From assembly GCF_030348945.1 (NCBI RefSeq), contig NZ_JAUCEN010000002.1, positions 1,302,001 through 1,366,000 of the forward strand: a stretch of DNA of 64,000 nucleotides, read 5' to 3'. The stretch's first letter is position 1, and each line of letters starts with the position of its first letter. The DNA is from Peribacillus sp. ACCC06369 (GTDB lineage: Bacteria > Bacillota > Bacilli > Bacillales > DSM-1321). The notes under the pieces are model-generated. The model did not search any database and was not told the origin of the DNA. It worked only from the letters and a program-made list of their open reading frames with translations. Positions 16,128 to 24,919 of this stretch are shown in pieces. The translations under genes and the position numbers were made by a program.

Positions 16128-16970
16128 ATGTATTTAACAATAGATGGCATTGAAAAAAGTTTTTCGAATGAAAAGAAAGAAAGCATAAAGGTGCTCGATG
16201 AGATTAACATAGAAGTCGAGAAAGGAAGCTTCGTTTCAATCGTCGGACCTTCAGGATGTGGCAAATCGACACTTCTTTATTTAATTGCCGGCCTTGATAA
16301 GGCTGATAAAGGAGAAATACGTGTAGCTGGAAAAAAGGTGATGAAGCCAGGTCCGGAACGGGTCGTAGTGTTTCAGGAGGCCGGGTTATTTCCTTGGTTG
16401 ACGGTACTTGAAAATGTTACATACGGATTGAAGTTAAAGAAAATTCCCAAAGAAGAGGCTAAATCCAAGGCATTGGACATTTTAAAAATGGTTCACCTCA
16501 GCCGCTATGTTGACTCCTATCCACATCAACTTTCGGGGGGCATGAAACAGAGGGTAGCCATCGCAAGAGCGCTGGTGATGGAACCGGATATCCTGTTGAT
16601 GGATGAGCCATTTTCTGCGCTGGATGAGCAAACGAGGATGGTCTTGCATAAAGAGCTACTCGAAATCTGGAGAAAAACTAAGGTGACAATCTTCTTCGTT
16701 ACCCATAATATTCGTGAGGCTGTTCAGCTTTCCGAAAAAATTATCGTCTTTGCAACCCGTCCAGGGAAAATTAAAGAGACGATTTCCGTCCCTTCCATGA
16801 AAGATGGGGTTATGCCGGATAGTGTAACTTTGCATACTGAACAAAGGGTTCTATCGATCTTGCAGGAGGAAATTGAAAAAGTGCTGAAGGAGGAAATGGG
16901 GAATGATTACAGCTTTAAGACGAATCATATTCATCGCGATGATAGCGGGGATATGGGAAGTCACATCTAG
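16128..16970 (+). CDS. ABC transporter ATP-binding protein, SsuB/TauB/NrtD type
   Basis: 280 aa. Walker A GPSGCGKST, Q-loop VVFQEAGLFPW, signature LSGGMKQRVAIARAL and Walker B ILLMDEPFSALDEQ are all intact. The FQEAGLFPWLTVLENV segment is typical of the nitrate/sulfonate/taurine subfamily. It drives import from the cytosolic face. The permease gene begins inside its last 68 nt, so the two are translationally coupled, and the binding protein follows. Confidence 0.92.
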   Translation: MYLTIDGIEKSFSNEKKESIKVLDEINIEVEKGSFVSIVGPSGCGKSTLLYLIAGLDKADKGEIRVAGKKVMKPGPERVVVFQEAGLFPWLTVLENVTYGLKLKKIPKEEAKSKALDILKMVHLSRYVDSYPHQLSGGMKQRVAIARALVMEPDILLMDEPFSALDEQTRMVLHKELLEIWRKTKVTIFFVTHNIREAVQLSEKIIVFATRPGKIKETISVPSMKDGVMPDSVTLHTEQRVLSILQEEIEKVLKEEMGNDYSFKTNHIHRDDSGDMGSHI

Positions 16971-17661
16971 ACTTTCAAGTCTTCCGGATTTCATGTTCCC
17001 AAGCCTGACGCAGGTTTTGGAAACTCTGTTTAATGGACTGGTGAGCGGACAAATAACCGAAGCCATCGGAAAAAGCCTTGGCCGTATCCTGATTGGCTTT
17101 ACGATTGCCATTATAGTAGGTCTAATATTAGGATATTTCATTTGGCGCTTTAAACTGGTGGAAGATACTCTAGGATTCGTCGTGACGGCCTTACAGTCCA
17201 TCCCGAGTATCGTTTGGTTCCCTCTAGCGATCATTTGGTTTGGATTGAATGATTTTTCAATTCTCTTTATCGTCACGATCGGTGCAACTTGGACGATGAC
17301 TGTTAATGCAACCAGTGGATTCCGGAATGTGCCCCAATTGTATCAGCGGGTTGCCAAAACATATGGATCGACCGGGTTTCATTTTCTTCGCACCGTGATT
17401 TTACCGGCATCCGTCCCACAAATAATATCCGGTCTGCGAATTGCATGGGCATTTTCCTGGCGTGCATTGATGGCTGGTGAATTACTTGGCGGGGGAGGCG
17501 GTCTTGGACAATTGCTGGAAATGGGCAGATCACTGGGACAAATGGATTTGGTCATCTCCGTAATGATCATTATCGCAATCATCGGTACAATCGTGGATAA
17601 TGTTGTCTTCTCTCGCCTGGAACGTAATGTTCAACTGAAGTGGGGCGTGAATCAACGGTAG
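16903..17661 (+). CDS. ABC transporter permease, SsuC/TauC type
   Basis: 252 aa with about six membrane helices and the EAA-type loop TYGSTGFHFLRTVILPASVPQIISGLRIAWAFSW. The ATG lies behind AAGGAGG inside the ATPase gene, giving a 68-nt overlap in another frame. It forms the membrane channel of the importer encoded by the three genes. Confidence 0.92.
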   Translation: MITALRRIIFIAMIAGIWEVTSRLSSLPDFMFPSLTQVLETLFNGLVSGQITEAIGKSLGRILIGFTIAIIVGLILGYFIWRFKLVEDTLGFVVTALQSIPSIVWFPLAIIWFGLNDFSILFIVTIGATWTMTVNATSGFRNVPQLYQRVAKTYGSTGFHFLRTVILPASVPQIISGLRIAWAFSWRALMAGELLGGGGGLGQLLEMGRSLGQMDLVISVMIIIAIIGTIVDNVVFSRLERNVQLKWGVNQR

Positions 17662-17696
17662 TTTAATAGGATAATAGTTAAAAAGGAGAGAAAAAT

Positions 17697-18710
17697 ATGC
17701 TGAAAAAATCATTTTTTTCCCTTATTATGTCCGTATTGTTGATCGGAATAGTAAGCGGATGCACGCAATCCACCAGTAATGAAGAAGGAGAAGGCTCGGG
17801 GAAAAAAACTGTGAAAATTGGATATTTTCCTAACTTAACTCACAGTGCAACGATCATTGCACTTGAAAAAGGCTTTTTTGAAGAAGAGTTCGGTAAAGAT
17901 GTCAAGATTGAAACCAAGACAGTGGCCAATGGCGGTTTATTCATGGAAGCAATGGCTACAAACGCCATTGATGTCGGAACGGTTGGTCCTGGTCCATTGC
18001 TTAACTTTTACGTAAAAAACCCTGAATACCACCTGATCTCTGGAGCTGTTAATGGCGGTGCCGTTCTTGTAGCTAGCGAGGGCAGCAAGGTTACTGATTT
18101 AAAGGATTTGGACGGTAAAAAGGTAGCGATTCCCGTCATTGGGAGCACACAGGATGTCATGCTTAGGAAAGCCCTTCAAGATGTTGACTTAAAACCGACT
18201 ACAAATGGGGGGACAGTTGAGCTGTATGCATCAGCACCTGCTGACACAACTGCTCTTTTTGTCCAAAAATCAGTCGATGCAGCAGCTACCCAGGAACCAT
18301 GGGGGTATGTATTGGAAAACCAGGCAAAAGGAAAGTTAGTGCTTGATTGGGATCAATTTGCATGGGGGAAAGATTCACCAAATACGGTTGTGGCTGCGAG
18401 CCAGAAGTTCTTGGATAAAAAGGGGCGCGCCGCTTCCTATTTGAAAGCTCACGAAAAAGCAGTGGATTTTATTCAAAACAATCCTGAAGAAAGCCAAGAA
18501 CTTGTCATTAAGCATTTGAAGGAACTGACAGGAAAAGAATTAAGTAAAGAAGAAGTGGCTTCAGCATTTTCACGCCTGGAAGTGACCACTGAAGTTAATG
18601 AGCAAGTCATTCAGGAAATGGCTGACATAAGCAAAGAAGCTGGTTATATCCCAAGCAGTGATATAAAAGGTATGATCGATCTATCAACTCTTGAAGATGT
18701 ATCCAAGTAA
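17697..18710 (+). CDS. ABC transporter substrate-binding lipoprotein, SsuA/TauA-like
   Basis: 337 aa. Signal peptide with lipobox VSGC (Cys about residue 22). The mature part is an SsuA/NMT1-like periplasmic-binding fold: KIGYFPNLTHSATIIALEKGFFEEEFG, AIDVGTVGPGPLLNFYV, and DLDGKKVAIPVIGSTQDVM. Family members bind alkanesulfonates, taurine, nitrate or related anions; the ligand cannot be read from sequence. The usual monooxygenase (ssuD/tauD) is absent next door, but a PAP-phosphatase type gene follows, which fits a sulfur role. It is the last gene of the operon. Confidence 0.88.
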   Translation: MLKKSFFSLIMSVLLIGIVSGCTQSTSNEEGEGSGKKTVKIGYFPNLTHSATIIALEKGFFEEEFGKDVKIETKTVANGGLFMEAMATNAIDVGTVGPGPLLNFYVKNPEYHLISGAVNGGAVLVASEGSKVTDLKDLDGKKVAIPVIGSTQDVMLRKALQDVDLKPTTNGGTVELYASAPADTTALFVQKSVDAAATQEPWGYVLENQAKGKLVLDWDQFAWGKDSPNTVVAASQKFLDKKGRAASYLKAHEKAVDFIQNNPEESQELVIKHLKELTGKELSKEEVASAFSRLEVTTEVNEQVIQEMADISKEAGYIPSSDIKGMIDLSTLEDVSK

Positions 18711-18719
18711 ATTGAAACA

Positions 18720-18757
18720 AGAAGCGCCTCAGCCATCCAGGCTTTGGCGCTTTTTGG
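18720..18757 (+). terminator. Terminator after the sulfonate-type ABC operon
   Basis: AAGCGCC / GGCGCTT stem around a 17-nt loop, followed by TTTTT. Confidence 0.8.
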
Positions 18758-18882
18758 TAATCCGGTATAGGCCGGATTACTCTGTTATATGTCGAATTAA
18801 TCCGTATTAATGAACCTGGATATAATCCTAAATAAACACGGCAGCAAAATGATTGCTGTCATAATATGAAGTCATGCACCTG

Positions 18883-19821
18883 TTAAAGACAGACTTGATC
18901 CAACGCTTGAATAACATGATCAACCTCTTCCCAGGAATGGATGGTAGCTCCTGAAGCCAGTGAATGTCCCCCTCCATTGAATTGACGTGCGACTGAAGCG
19001 ATGGGAATATTTCGTGAACGAATCCTGACACGGATTTCAGAAGGATATTCTATGAAAAAAGCCCAGATTTTGTTTCCTCTGACACCTGATAGCGTATTAA
19101 CTAAATTCGAAGCTTCGATTCGGTCTACACCATACATATTTAACAAATCCTCCGTAATAATGAAGTAAGCCACCCCTTTATCGGTTACCTTGAAGCTCAT
19201 GAGAATGTCCTTTTGAAGTCTGGAAGCGTTTTTCGGCTTTATATTAAGGCAGTTATGGATTCTTTCTGGCTGAATATTAAAAGTTCTTAAGTGCGAAACC
19301 AATTTTAATGTCCTAGGAGTGGTATTCCCATTCATGAAATTCCCTGTATCACCAAGTATTCCTGCATAAAATGATTTAGCTGCCTCTTTATTCATGATAA
19401 AGCTTTCTGGAAATAGTAAAAATAAATCAACAAGCATTTCACTTGCAGAGCTATAGGACGGATCGACCCAAGAAAGGTCACCGAATTGTTCATATTCGGG
19501 GTGGTGGTCAATTTTGATCAGCAACTCCCCATGATCATAGCGGGAATCACTGATCCGTGAAATGTTGGCAGTATCACAAACAATCACCAAGGCCCCATTG
19601 TATTTGTTATCGGAAATGGCATCCATCTCACCAATGAATAGGAGCTTTTCCACTTCCTCGCCTACCACAAAGACTTCTTTAGAAGGGTAGGACTGCTTCA
19701 ATAGTTTCTTTAAGCCAATTTGTGAGCCCAATGCATCCGGGTCCGGATTAACATGACGATGAATGATAATTGTGGGGTATTTCTTGATGGCTTCGACTAT
19801 CTCTTTCTTTATATTTTCCAT
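18883..19821 (-). CDS. nrnA: DHH/DHHA1 phosphoesterase, NrnA-type (nanoRNase / PAP phosphatase)
   Basis: 312 aa, the same length as B. subtilis NrnA (YtqI). DHH-family metal motifs are intact: IIHRHVNPDPDALGS (about 19-33), VCDTANISR, IDHHPEYEQFGD, then GDTGNFMNGNT, and the DHHA1 substrate-binding FNGGGHSLASGATI near the end. NrnA degrades 2-5 nt RNA and dephosphorylates 3'-phosphoadenosine 5'-phosphate, a by-product of sulfate assimilation. AAGGGAGATGG precedes the ATG. It may be a paralogue, since the main nrnA of Bacillus usually lies elsewhere. Confidence 0.9.
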   Translation of the reverse strand: MENIKKEIVEAIKKYPTIIIHRHVNPDPDALGSQIGLKKLLKQSYPSKEVFVVGEEVEKLLFIGEMDAISDNKYNGALVIVCDTANISRISDSRYDHGELLIKIDHHPEYEQFGDLSWVDPSYSSASEMLVDLFLLFPESFIMNKEAAKSFYAGILGDTGNFMNGNTTPRTLKLVSHLRTFNIQPERIHNCLNIKPKNASRLQKDILMSFKVTDKGVAYFIITEDLLNMYGVDRIEASNLVNTLSGVRGNKIWAFFIEYPSEIRVRIRSRNIPIASVARQFNGGGHSLASGATIHSWEEVDHVIQALDQVCL

Positions 19822-19989
19822 TTTGCCATCTCCCTTTGAATCTTTAAATGCCTTCTAAATAGGTTTGTTTTATCATATAGAGTTTGAGTATCTTAATCAT
19901 CACATGTCACCTCTGTAAAGGCAATTTAAACATCCTGAAAATGAATATGGTGAGATTTTAGAGCCCACGATAAAGGATTCTTTAAAAAA

Positions 19990-20715
19990 AGTTTCTTTAA
20001 AGAATCCGTATTGCAACAACAAATTAATGAATCAACAATCTGGGAAGAAGAAAAACAAAAACAAAACAAACTTAAAAAGAAAGGGAAGCTTACAGACGTT
20101 TCTCTTAAAGAATTGTTCAGTGTGAAAGAAAACCGTAAAGCCTTATTCCTTTTAATCGGGATATACGGATTCTGGAATTTAGTAGCTGGAGTAATGGGGT
20201 ACTTTATGCCATTATATATGAAACAGTAGGTGGCCTCACCGCTACACAAGCTAACTTATTACAAGGTACACTATGGTTATTGACTGTTGTCTCCACCTAT
20301 TTTGTATTTATTAAATTAGGAGATAAAGTAAACAGAAAGGTTCTATTTGGGATTGGAGCTGCAATGGGAATCGTTGCTTGGCTCATCCTAACGTTTGGAG
20401 GAATGGGCTGGACGGAACTGCTGTTGTTTGTTTTGCTTCGGGGAACCGCAGCAGGATTTGGGGCACAATCATTTTATGCCTTATGGTCAAGTGAGCTGTT
20501 TCACACGAAGTATCGTGCAAAAGCTCAAGGTGTCATGTTTTCGATTGCCCGCATTGGTGTAGGGCTATTCTCTAATCACGACATTAGGGTTCAAGGTCGC
20601 TGGTTTGATTATGATTGCATTCCTAATCATCCATTTAGTCATTGGTCTTACCATGTCACCGGAAACTCGAGGGAAGTCTCTTAAAGAAATCCAAAAAGAA
20701 CGTTATGGCGCATAA
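19990..20715 (+). pseudogene. Remnant of an MFS sugar-porter-type transporter (C-terminal half, frameshifted)
   Basis: Only the second half of an MFS permease can be read, in three frames. The first piece contains LKELFSVKENRKALFLLIGIYGFWNLVAGV up to a stop at 20229. A frame change gives ETVGGLTATQANLLQGTLWLLTVVSTYF to about 20570. A second change yields FKVAGLIMIAFLIIHLVIG and the family-typical end SPETRGKSLKEI, stopping at 20713-20715. The N-terminal half is missing, with no start or ribosome binding site. It is a decayed gene. Confidence 0.85.
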
Positions 20716-21058
20716 CCATATAGTGTGAATTTTTGCTTTTTAAACATAAAGGATCCCAAGATTACAAGAGCAACGATTAAAGGGCTTTAAAAATTATGAT
20801 CGACCAATAAACAAAATTATTGCAAAATTCAAACAATGGTTCTATACTTAATTTACCAAACCGATGACAACAAGTTACCTTGTTGCATGGCCGGCTTGTC
20901 ATAAATCTGGAATTTATAAAAATTGACTTGGTTCACTTGATCTTCCTTTGCAGGAAGACAGTGCGTGGATAAGGGTCAGTGAAACGTTCAATGTAATGAC
21001 ATTGTTTGTTTTACTGGCTCTTTTTTGTGTATCCCGACAGTTTGAAAGGGGTGATGGT
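20716..21058. other. Intergenic region upstream of the CoA-transferase operon
   Basis: 343 nt. It contains a 7-bp inverted repeat CAACAAG-TTAC-CTTGTTG (about 20869-20886), which could be an operator. A TTGACT box lies near 20923 but no matching -10 was found. No further gene was recognised. Confidence 0.35.
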
Positions 21059-22246
21059 ATGAATGGAGCTTTGGAAGGAGTCAGGATTATCGATGTGTCC
21101 CGTGTTTTGGCGGGTCCGTTTTGTTCAATGATTCTCGGTGATTTGGGTGCGGATGTAATTAAAATCGAGCATCATGAATCAGGTGATGAAACGAGAGGGT
21201 GGGGTCCGCCATTCGCGCAAGGAGAAAGCGCTTACTATTTATGTGCAAACCGAAATAAGCAAAGCATGACCTTGAATTTAAAGTCGGAACAAGGGAAAGA
21301 GATATTCCGGAAGTTGGTGTCTTCAGGGGATATAGTGATTCAAAACTTCAAGACGGGTACATTGGAAAAACTGGGGTTAGGTTATGAGGATTTAAAGGAA
21401 TGCAACCCCAAACTGATCATGGCCTCGATTACGGGATTTGGTTTAACCGGACCATATAAAGATTTACCTGGCTATGATTATATCATTCAAGCGATGAGTG
21501 GTTTGATGAGCATCACTGGAGAAAAAGATGGGAGCCCCGTGAAGGTCGGAGTGGCCATAGCTGACATATTGACTGGCTTGTATACATGCATTGGCATTTT
21601 ATCCGCTTTACATCATAGGGATAAAGCGGGGGAAGGACAGGAAATTGATATTTCGTTAATGGATTGTCAGGTTTCTTCATTGGTGAATGTCGCCAGCAAC
21701 TATTTATTCAATGGTTTGACCCCTGAACGCATGGGAAACCAACATCCCAATATTGTTCCATACCAAACGTTCCGAACACGCGATGGGGAGCTTGTAGTGG
21801 CTGTAGGCAATGATGAGCAGTTCAGGAGATTCTCAACCGTTATTGGCAGAACTGATTTAGCGGAGCTAGAACAGTTTAAGCATAATGAAAAACGATTGCT
21901 GAACAAGGAAAAATTAATACCAATAATAGAGGATTCATTGAAAGAAAAAACAAAAAAAGAGTGGAAAATGCTGTTTGATGATGCAGGGATACCAAATGGT
22001 CCGATTAATGATATCGCAGAGATGTTCGAGGATCCACAGATCATCGAAAGAGGCATGTTGGTGAAAATGGAACACCCCTCAATCGAAAATCTTAGAGTGA
22101 CGGGATCGCCCTTGAACCTTTCAAAAACACCGGTCACGATGAGAAAGCATCCGCCGCTGTATGGGGAACATACCGATGCCATTTTGGCTGAAATTGGATA
22201 TAGTCCGGACCAAATAATCAAATTCAAGCAAAATAAAATTATTTAG
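21059..22246 (+). CDS. Class III (CaiB/BaiF) CoA-transferase
   Basis: 395 aa from ATG 21059, behind AAAGGGGTGATGG. Family III features are intact: N-terminal GVRIIDVSRVLAGPFCSMILGDLGADVIKIE, the catalytic-Asp region SLMDCQVSSLVN, and NRNKQSMTLNLKSEQG. It transfers CoA between carboxylic acids. The operon continues with an acyl-CoA dehydrogenase and a DUF3870 protein, which suggests activation then oxidation of a short or dicarboxylic acid. Glutarate (CoA-transferase plus glutaryl-CoA dehydrogenase) is one candidate, not proven. Confidence 0.92.
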   Translation: MNGALEGVRIIDVSRVLAGPFCSMILGDLGADVIKIEHHESGDETRGWGPPFAQGESAYYLCANRNKQSMTLNLKSEQGKEIFRKLVSSGDIVIQNFKTGTLEKLGLGYEDLKECNPKLIMASITGFGLTGPYKDLPGYDYIIQAMSGLMSITGEKDGSPVKVGVAIADILTGLYTCIGILSALHHRDKAGEGQEIDISLMDCQVSSLVNVASNYLFNGLTPERMGNQHPNIVPYQTFRTRDGELVVAVGNDEQFRRFSTVIGRTDLAELEQFKHNEKRLLNKEKLIPIIEDSLKEKTKKEWKMLFDDAGIPNGPINDIAEMFEDPQIIERGMLVKMEHPSIENLRVTGSPLNLSKTPVTMRKHPPLYGEHTDAILAEIGYSPDQIIKFKQNKII

Positions 22247-22257
22247 GAGGAATTTTG

Positions 22258-23466
22258 ATGATGAATTTCGAATTAACAGAAGAGCAGCAAAGCGTGAAGA
22301 AAGTGGTAAGGAAATATGTGGATAAGGAAATTATCCCATATATTCAAGAGTGGGATAGGCAAGGGGAATTTCAACCACATATTTTAAAAAGGTTAGCGGA
22401 ATTGCAGTTAATGGGCGTTTGTATCCCCGAAGAGTATGGTGGAGTCGGAATGGATTATAATACCCTGGCCATCGTTTGTGAAGAGCTGGAGCGAGGCGAT
22501 ACGGCTTATCGAACAGCAGTTTCTGTACATACGGGGTTGAATAGCATGACCCTGCTGCAATGGGGGACGGAAGAACAAAAACAGAAATATTTAGTTCCGC
22601 AAGCAAAAGGGACAAAGATTGGCGCTTTTGGGCTGACTGAACCGAATGCAGGGTCTGACGTAGCGGCGATGAAATCAACGGCAAAACGTGTTGGGGACCA
22701 TTATATCTTGAATGGATCAAAAACCTGGATTTCGCTCTGTGATTATGCAGATCATTTCCTCATTTTCGCCAAGACTGATCATGATGCTGGCTCAAGGGGA
22801 ATTACCGCTTTTATTGTGGAACGGACTTTTGAGGGAGTGGAGTCGAAGGCCATTAAAGGAAAATTGGGAATTCGTGCGGGGAATACAGGCGAAGTCTTTT
22901 TAACGGATGTTAAAGTCCCGGTGGAGAATAGGCTTGGTGAAGAAGGTGAGGGCTTTAAAATTTCCATGTCGGCATTGGACAGCGGCCGGTTTACAGTGGC
23001 AGCAGGTGCTGTAGGATTAATTGAAGCAAGCCTTGAAGCAAGCTTGAAGTATTGCCATGAACGAAGTACATTCGGAAAAGAGATTGGCAGGCATCAGCTC
23101 GTTCAACAGATGATTGCCAAGATGACCGCAAATTTAGAGATTTCCAGATTGCTGGTATTTAAAGCGGGTACCTTAAAAAACCAAGGAAAAAGGAATACGA
23201 AGGAAACATCACTTGCCAAGTGGATTTCATGTAATGCTGCTAACGAAGCGGCCAATGATGCTGTTCAAATTCATGGTGCCTATGGCTACTCGGATGAATA
23301 TCCAGTCGAACGTTTTCTGCGGAATTCAAAAGCTCCGGTCATTTACGAAGGCACCCGTGAGATTCATACAGTAATGCAAGGTGAATACGCACTTGGCTAC
23401 AGACAAGATAAAGAGCTTCGTAAGCAATTGCCTGCATGGCCCTTCGAGCAGGTTTCCGTACATTAA
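22258..23466 (+). CDS. Acyl-CoA dehydrogenase (possibly glutaryl- or short-chain type)
   Basis: 402 aa. The start is one of two adjacent ATGs (22258, 22261) behind TAGGAGGAATTTTG. Signature segments are GAFGLTEPNAGSDV (FAD/substrate), LNGSKTWIS, FGKEIGRHQLVQQ, and the catalytic-Glu region VIYEGTREIHTVMQGEYALG. FAD-dependent oxidation of acyl-CoA to enoyl-CoA, electrons passing to ETF. The RxGNTGEVFLTDVKVP segment is common to short-chain and glutaryl forms. The gap to the CoA-transferase is 11 nt, so they are one operon. Confidence 0.92.
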   Translation: MMNFELTEEQQSVKKVVRKYVDKEIIPYIQEWDRQGEFQPHILKRLAELQLMGVCIPEEYGGVGMDYNTLAIVCEELERGDTAYRTAVSVHTGLNSMTLLQWGTEEQKQKYLVPQAKGTKIGAFGLTEPNAGSDVAAMKSTAKRVGDHYILNGSKTWISLCDYADHFLIFAKTDHDAGSRGITAFIVERTFEGVESKAIKGKLGIRAGNTGEVFLTDVKVPVENRLGEEGEGFKISMSALDSGRFTVAAGAVGLIEASLEASLKYCHERSTFGKEIGRHQLVQQMIAKMTANLEISRLLVFKAGTLKNQGKRNTKETSLAKWISCNAANEAANDAVQIHGAYGYSDEYPVERFLRNSKAPVIYEGTREIHTVMQGEYALGYRQDKELRKQLPAWPFEQVSVH

Positions 23467-23486
23467 TTATAGATAGAGGAGATCAG

Positions 23487-23801
23487 ATGATGAACACATA
23501 CTTTATTGCAGGGCATGCAAAGCTTCCACAAGGGATGGCAGCGAGAAATATATATGATTCCATCACCATCACGGTAGAACTTGACTTTAAATATGGTGTA
23601 ATAGTCGAGGCTTCCTGTACACTTGCTACAGAACATGGCAGGGAATTCATTCGTAAACTGCTGCGCGGTTATTGCCTGAAAGATGGAATCGAAGAATTGA
23701 TTGATCGTGTGCAAATGCATTATCGTGGAAAGGCTGGTCAGGCCATTCAAGCAGGGCTGAAGGATGTGTATGCACAGTTCGAATTGGTCTCCGTCAAATA
23801 A
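23487..23801 (+). CDS. DUF3870 domain protein
   Basis: 104 aa from ATG 23487 behind AGAGGAG. It has the DUF3870 pattern: FIAGHAKLPQGMAARNIYDSITITVELDFKYGVIVEASCTLATEHGREF, then RGKAGQAIQAGLKDVY. It is soluble, and its function is unknown. Such genes often accompany CoA-transferases and acyl-CoA dehydrogenases, as here, so a regulatory or accessory role in that catabolic step is plausible. Confidence 0.82.
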   Translation: MMNTYFIAGHAKLPQGMAARNIYDSITITVELDFKYGVIVEASCTLATEHGREFIRKLLRGYCLKDGIEELIDRVQMHYRGKAGQAIQAGLKDVYAQFELVSVK

Positions 23802-23810
23802 GTGCAACTG

Positions 23811-23850
23811 GAAGGATCCTACCTTAAGTTTGAGGGTAGGGTCCTTTTTA
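23811..23850 (+). terminator. Terminator of the CoA-transferase operon
   Basis: AAGGATCCTACC pairs with GGTAGGGTCCTTTT around a 10-nt loop, followed by T. Confidence 0.85.
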
Positions 23851-23948
23851 ATAGATTTGGGTACATGGCAAATAAATGATGGAGCTGTGGATTTAATGGA
23901 AATATTAGTTGAACTGATTTTAACCTGCTGCTGGTTTGGCTTTAACAA

Positions 23949-24047
23949 GATTATGCTAGAGTTGGTCTAACAGTTGTAGGTAAGTTTGATATTTTAGATC
24001 AATTGGATAGTGTTTCTCAATCGTTAGCAAAATTAATTGAACAGTAA
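23949..24047 (+). pseudogene. Short C-terminal gene remnant (possibly flavin reductase-like)
   Basis: A frame with no start reads DYARVGLTVVGKFDILDQL, then DSVSQSLAKLIEQ and a stop at 24047. It looks like the last 32 residues of a protein, perhaps an NADPH-dependent FMN reductase, but that name is a guess. Stops directly upstream show that the rest is lost. Confidence 0.4.
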
Positions 24048-24123
24048 ATTATCATTAAATGAAATGTTCCAAGAAGAACTTAATTTATTTGTACGATAAT
24101 AATATTTCCGATACTAAATTGTC

Positions 24124-24153
24124 CACTGTCATTATAAATGGCAGTGTTTTTTA
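24124..24153 (+). terminator. Hairpin with T-tract
   Basis: CACTGTCAT / ATGGCAGTG stem and TTTTTTATT; it follows the gene remnant, consistent with a lost gene upstream. Confidence 0.6.
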
Positions 24154-24203
24154 TTGTTTAAGGAACGGGACATTTTAATGGATATAACGATCGTTATAAT
24201 TTT

Positions 24204-24248
24204 AAAAACACAAAACTCGCCCCTTTACGACGAGTTTGTGTTTTTTTA
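24204..24248. terminator. Bidirectional terminator of the CotG-like gene
   Basis: ACACAAAACTCG / CGAGTTTGTGT stem with T-tracts on both strands; on the minus strand it lies about 80 nt after the repeat-protein stop. Confidence 0.75.
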
Positions 24249-24324
24249 TAGAAATTGGACTTAAAAGTAAAGCTTAATATCCAGTAAAAAAATATTAGTT
24301 GTACATTAAAACGGAACCATGAAA

Positions 24325-24765
24325 CTAGAAGCACCTTTTCCGTTTATTGCGAATGTTATTGCAGCAAAGCCAACTGCAGTGGTTGGAGGAACACCGGTTT
24401 CTGTTGGAGCGCCTTTGTCTGCTGCATATGGAACACCGGTTTCTGCTAGTGCGCCTTTGCGTACTGCAAGTGGACCTCCTCCTGCTAGTGCGCCTTTGCG
24501 TGCGGCAAGTGGACCTCCTCCTGCTAGTGCGTCTTTGCGTGCTGCAAGTGGACCTTCTCCTGCTAGTGCGTCTTTGCGTGCTGCAAGTGGACCTTCTCCT
24601 GCTAGTGCAACGTTTAGTGCTTCTGCGGCGGGAAGTTCGCCTATTATTGTTGTTTTTACGTGAAGAACGGCCTTTTGAACATGGGTCATTATGCATGAAA
24701 TCGCTTAACCCGAAGGAATTGGCTCTTTCCACCGCATTTTGTATATTGCGAATGATGTCAGACAT
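24325..24765 (-). CDS. CotG-like Arg/Ser/Cys-rich repeat protein (candidate spore coat protein)
   Basis: 146 aa from ATG 24765 behind AAAGGGGG. The non-repetitive N-terminus (MSDIIRNIQNAVERANSFG, then LSDFMHNDPCSKG) precedes about 100 residues of 13-residue repeats of the type RRRSTCSTQRRTS, and a Cys/Asn/Arg-rich end. The protein is strongly basic, with Ser/Thr flanked by Arg. CotG-type coat proteins are defined by basic random-coil repeats and are phosphorylated by CotH; in B. subtilis cotG and cotH are divergent neighbours, as here. All three minus frames and one plus frame stay open because the repeat is 39 bp, so the frame rests on the start signals and context. Confidence 0.6.
   Translation of the reverse strand: MSDIIRNIQNAVERANSFGLSDFMHNDPCSKGRSSRKNNNNRRTSRRRSTKRCTSRRRSTCSTQRRTSRRRSTCSTQRRTSRRRSTCRTQRRTSRRRSTCSTQRRTSRNRCSICSRQRRSNRNRCSSNHCSWLCCNNIRNKRKRCF
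24403..24612. repeat. Tandem 39-bp repeat inside the CotG-like gene
   Basis: Four full 39-bp units (24445-24483, 24484-24522, 24523-24561, 24562-24600) differ at a few positions; degenerate partial units flank them on both sides. 39 is a multiple of 3, so the repeat number can vary without a frameshift. Confidence 0.9.
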
Positions 24766-24919
24766 ATTTATATATCCCCCTTTCTATACGTTAAACTATG
24801 CCCTTGTACGTAATATGCCAGAGATAATAGCACAATTTTTAATAAAAATTTGTTTTTGGTGACACCCATCGCTTTTTTTCATAATTTAATATGAAAGTGA
24901 AAGGGAAGTGAAGGGTTTT

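Noticed and set aside
24445..24600. CRISPR array
   Set aside because: Units are directly adjacent without unique spacers and there are no cas genes.
24319..24663. Plus-strand Pro/Ala/Ser repeat frame
   Set aside because: No ribosome binding site; it is a by-product of the tandem repeat on the other strand.
24306..24689. Minus-strand frame with LAGEGPLAARKDA repeats
   Set aside because: Open only because of the 39-bp repeat; its ATG lacks a ribosome binding site and lies inside the frame with good start signals.
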